Assembly (NCBI RefSeq): GCF_900109705.1
Contig: NZ_FOAI01000006.1
Coordinates: 160,846-224,845, forward strand
DNA: 64,000 nucleotides
Reading direction: 5' to 3'
DNA from: Roseivivax marinus
Lineage (GTDB): Bacteria > Pseudomonadota > Alphaproteobacteria > Rhodobacterales > Rhodobacteraceae
Shown: in pieces, positions 63,601 to 64,000 of the stretch
How the letters are laid out: each line of letters starts with the position of its first letter
Position numbering within the stretch: position 1 is the first letter of the stretch
Notes under the pieces: model-generated
Told to the model about the DNA's origin: nothing
What the model saw: only the letters and a program-made list of their open reading frames with translations
Databases searched by the model: none
Made by a program: the position numbers and the translations under genes

Positions 63601-64000
63601 ACACAGCGGACCGGATGCCCGACGCATCCTCCTCCGCACCGAGCCGTGGACCCTCTCCTCCTCCCTTGGGGTTCTCGGAAACAGCGACGGCGCCTCTCCT
63701 CCTCCCTGGCGTCGTCGCACCGAACACAGCGGACCGGATGCCCGATGCATCCTCCTCCGCACCGAGCCGTGGACCCTCTCCTCCTCCCTTGGGGTTCTCG
63801 GAACCAGCGACGGCGCCTATCCTCCTCCCTGGCGTCGTCGCACCGAACACAGCGGACCCGGATGCCCGATGCATCCTCCTCCGCACCGAGCCGTGGACCC
63901 TCTCCTCCTCCCTTGGGGTTCTCGGAAACAGCGACGGCGCCTCTCCTCCTCCCTGGCGTCGTCGCACCGAACACAACGGACCGGATGCCCGATGCATCCC
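63601..64000. repeat. 123-bp tandem repeat, at least three copies, running past the window
   Basis: Near-identical units begin at 63601, 63724 and 63847, with a fourth starting at 63971. Period 123 bp (124 once, from an added base). Each unit contains CCTCCTCC and CTCTCCTCCTCCCT runs. The 123-bp period equals 41 codons, and a minus-strand frame stays open through most copies, though the inserted base breaks its phase. I recognise neither the encoded peptide nor a known repeat family. Confidence 0.8.

Noticed and set aside
63601..64000. CRISPR array
   Set aside because: Copies are contiguous 123-bp units without unique spacers, and no cas genes are near.

Overview
The window is GC-rich bacterial chromosome from an alphaproteobacterium, most likely the Rhodobacteraceae (Rhodobacter/Roseobacter group). 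The evidence is the gene families: a secreted RTX protein ending in a Hint_2 domain, a BolA/J-domain pair near aerobic-type cobS, a DUF1127 peptide, a DUF3422 protein, and a dcw cluster with a long 5' leader ending in a terminator just before mraZ (the layout described for UpsM in Rhodobacter sphaeroides). Genes are dense, with many 1-4 nt stop/start overlaps. I see no integrase, transposase, CRISPR array or tRNA, so this reads as core chromosome with a few accessory scars.

1-10.4 kb: a dipeptide/oligopeptide ABC transporter, with the cut-off ATPase gene divergent from the binding protein and two permeases; then on the minus strand a DUF3422 membrane protein, a small two-helix protein, the proton-translocating transhydrogenase pntA-pntB and an isoprenylcysteine-methyltransferase-like protein. 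10.4-17.5 kb: a 993-residue RTX/Hint protein, a class-I amidotransferase-type hydrolase, a GlcG/HbpS-like protein, malate synthase G, and a 50-residue zinc-ribbon peptide (DUF2256). 17.5-27.5 kb: aminopeptidase N, an acyltransferase, a lytic transglycosylase, an unrecognised protein, gatB, a DUF4177 protein, BolA and a J-domain protein.

27.5-33.1 kb: an ECF sigma factor/anti-sigma pair followed by fasciclin and Tat-exported MsrB (a likely envelope/oxidative stress module), cobS without cobT, and a scar where a 5'-truncated M48 protease and a 5'-truncated OmpA domain lie head to head. 33.2-45 kb: 5-formyl-THF cyclo-ligase with mgtE, guanine deaminase, two tandem CAP-domain proteins, 8-oxoguanine deaminase, an inositol-phosphatase-type HisN, an XRE regulator divergent from a quinone oxidoreductase, a Bax-inhibitor-1-type protein, a GNAT enzyme, rpmG, the RNase P RNA, and an alpha/beta hydrolase-fold protein that lacks its nucleophile serine.

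45-57 kb: an HI0933-type flavoprotein, an unrecognised ParB-like protein, and the front half of the dcw cluster on the minus strand (mraZ-rsmH-ftsL-ftsI-murE-murF-mraY-murD). It is preceded by a leader with a predicted UpsM-like sRNA, three DnaA-box-like sites 14 nt apart and TGGGA clusters that resemble MraZ sites. 57-63 kb: a cobalamin riboswitch followed by a TonB-dependent receptor, a periplasmic binding protein, a permease, an ATPase and a second, leaderless binding-protein homologue, i.e. a vitamin B12 uptake locus. The end holds a DUF1127 gene and an unexplained 123-bp tandem repeat running off the window.
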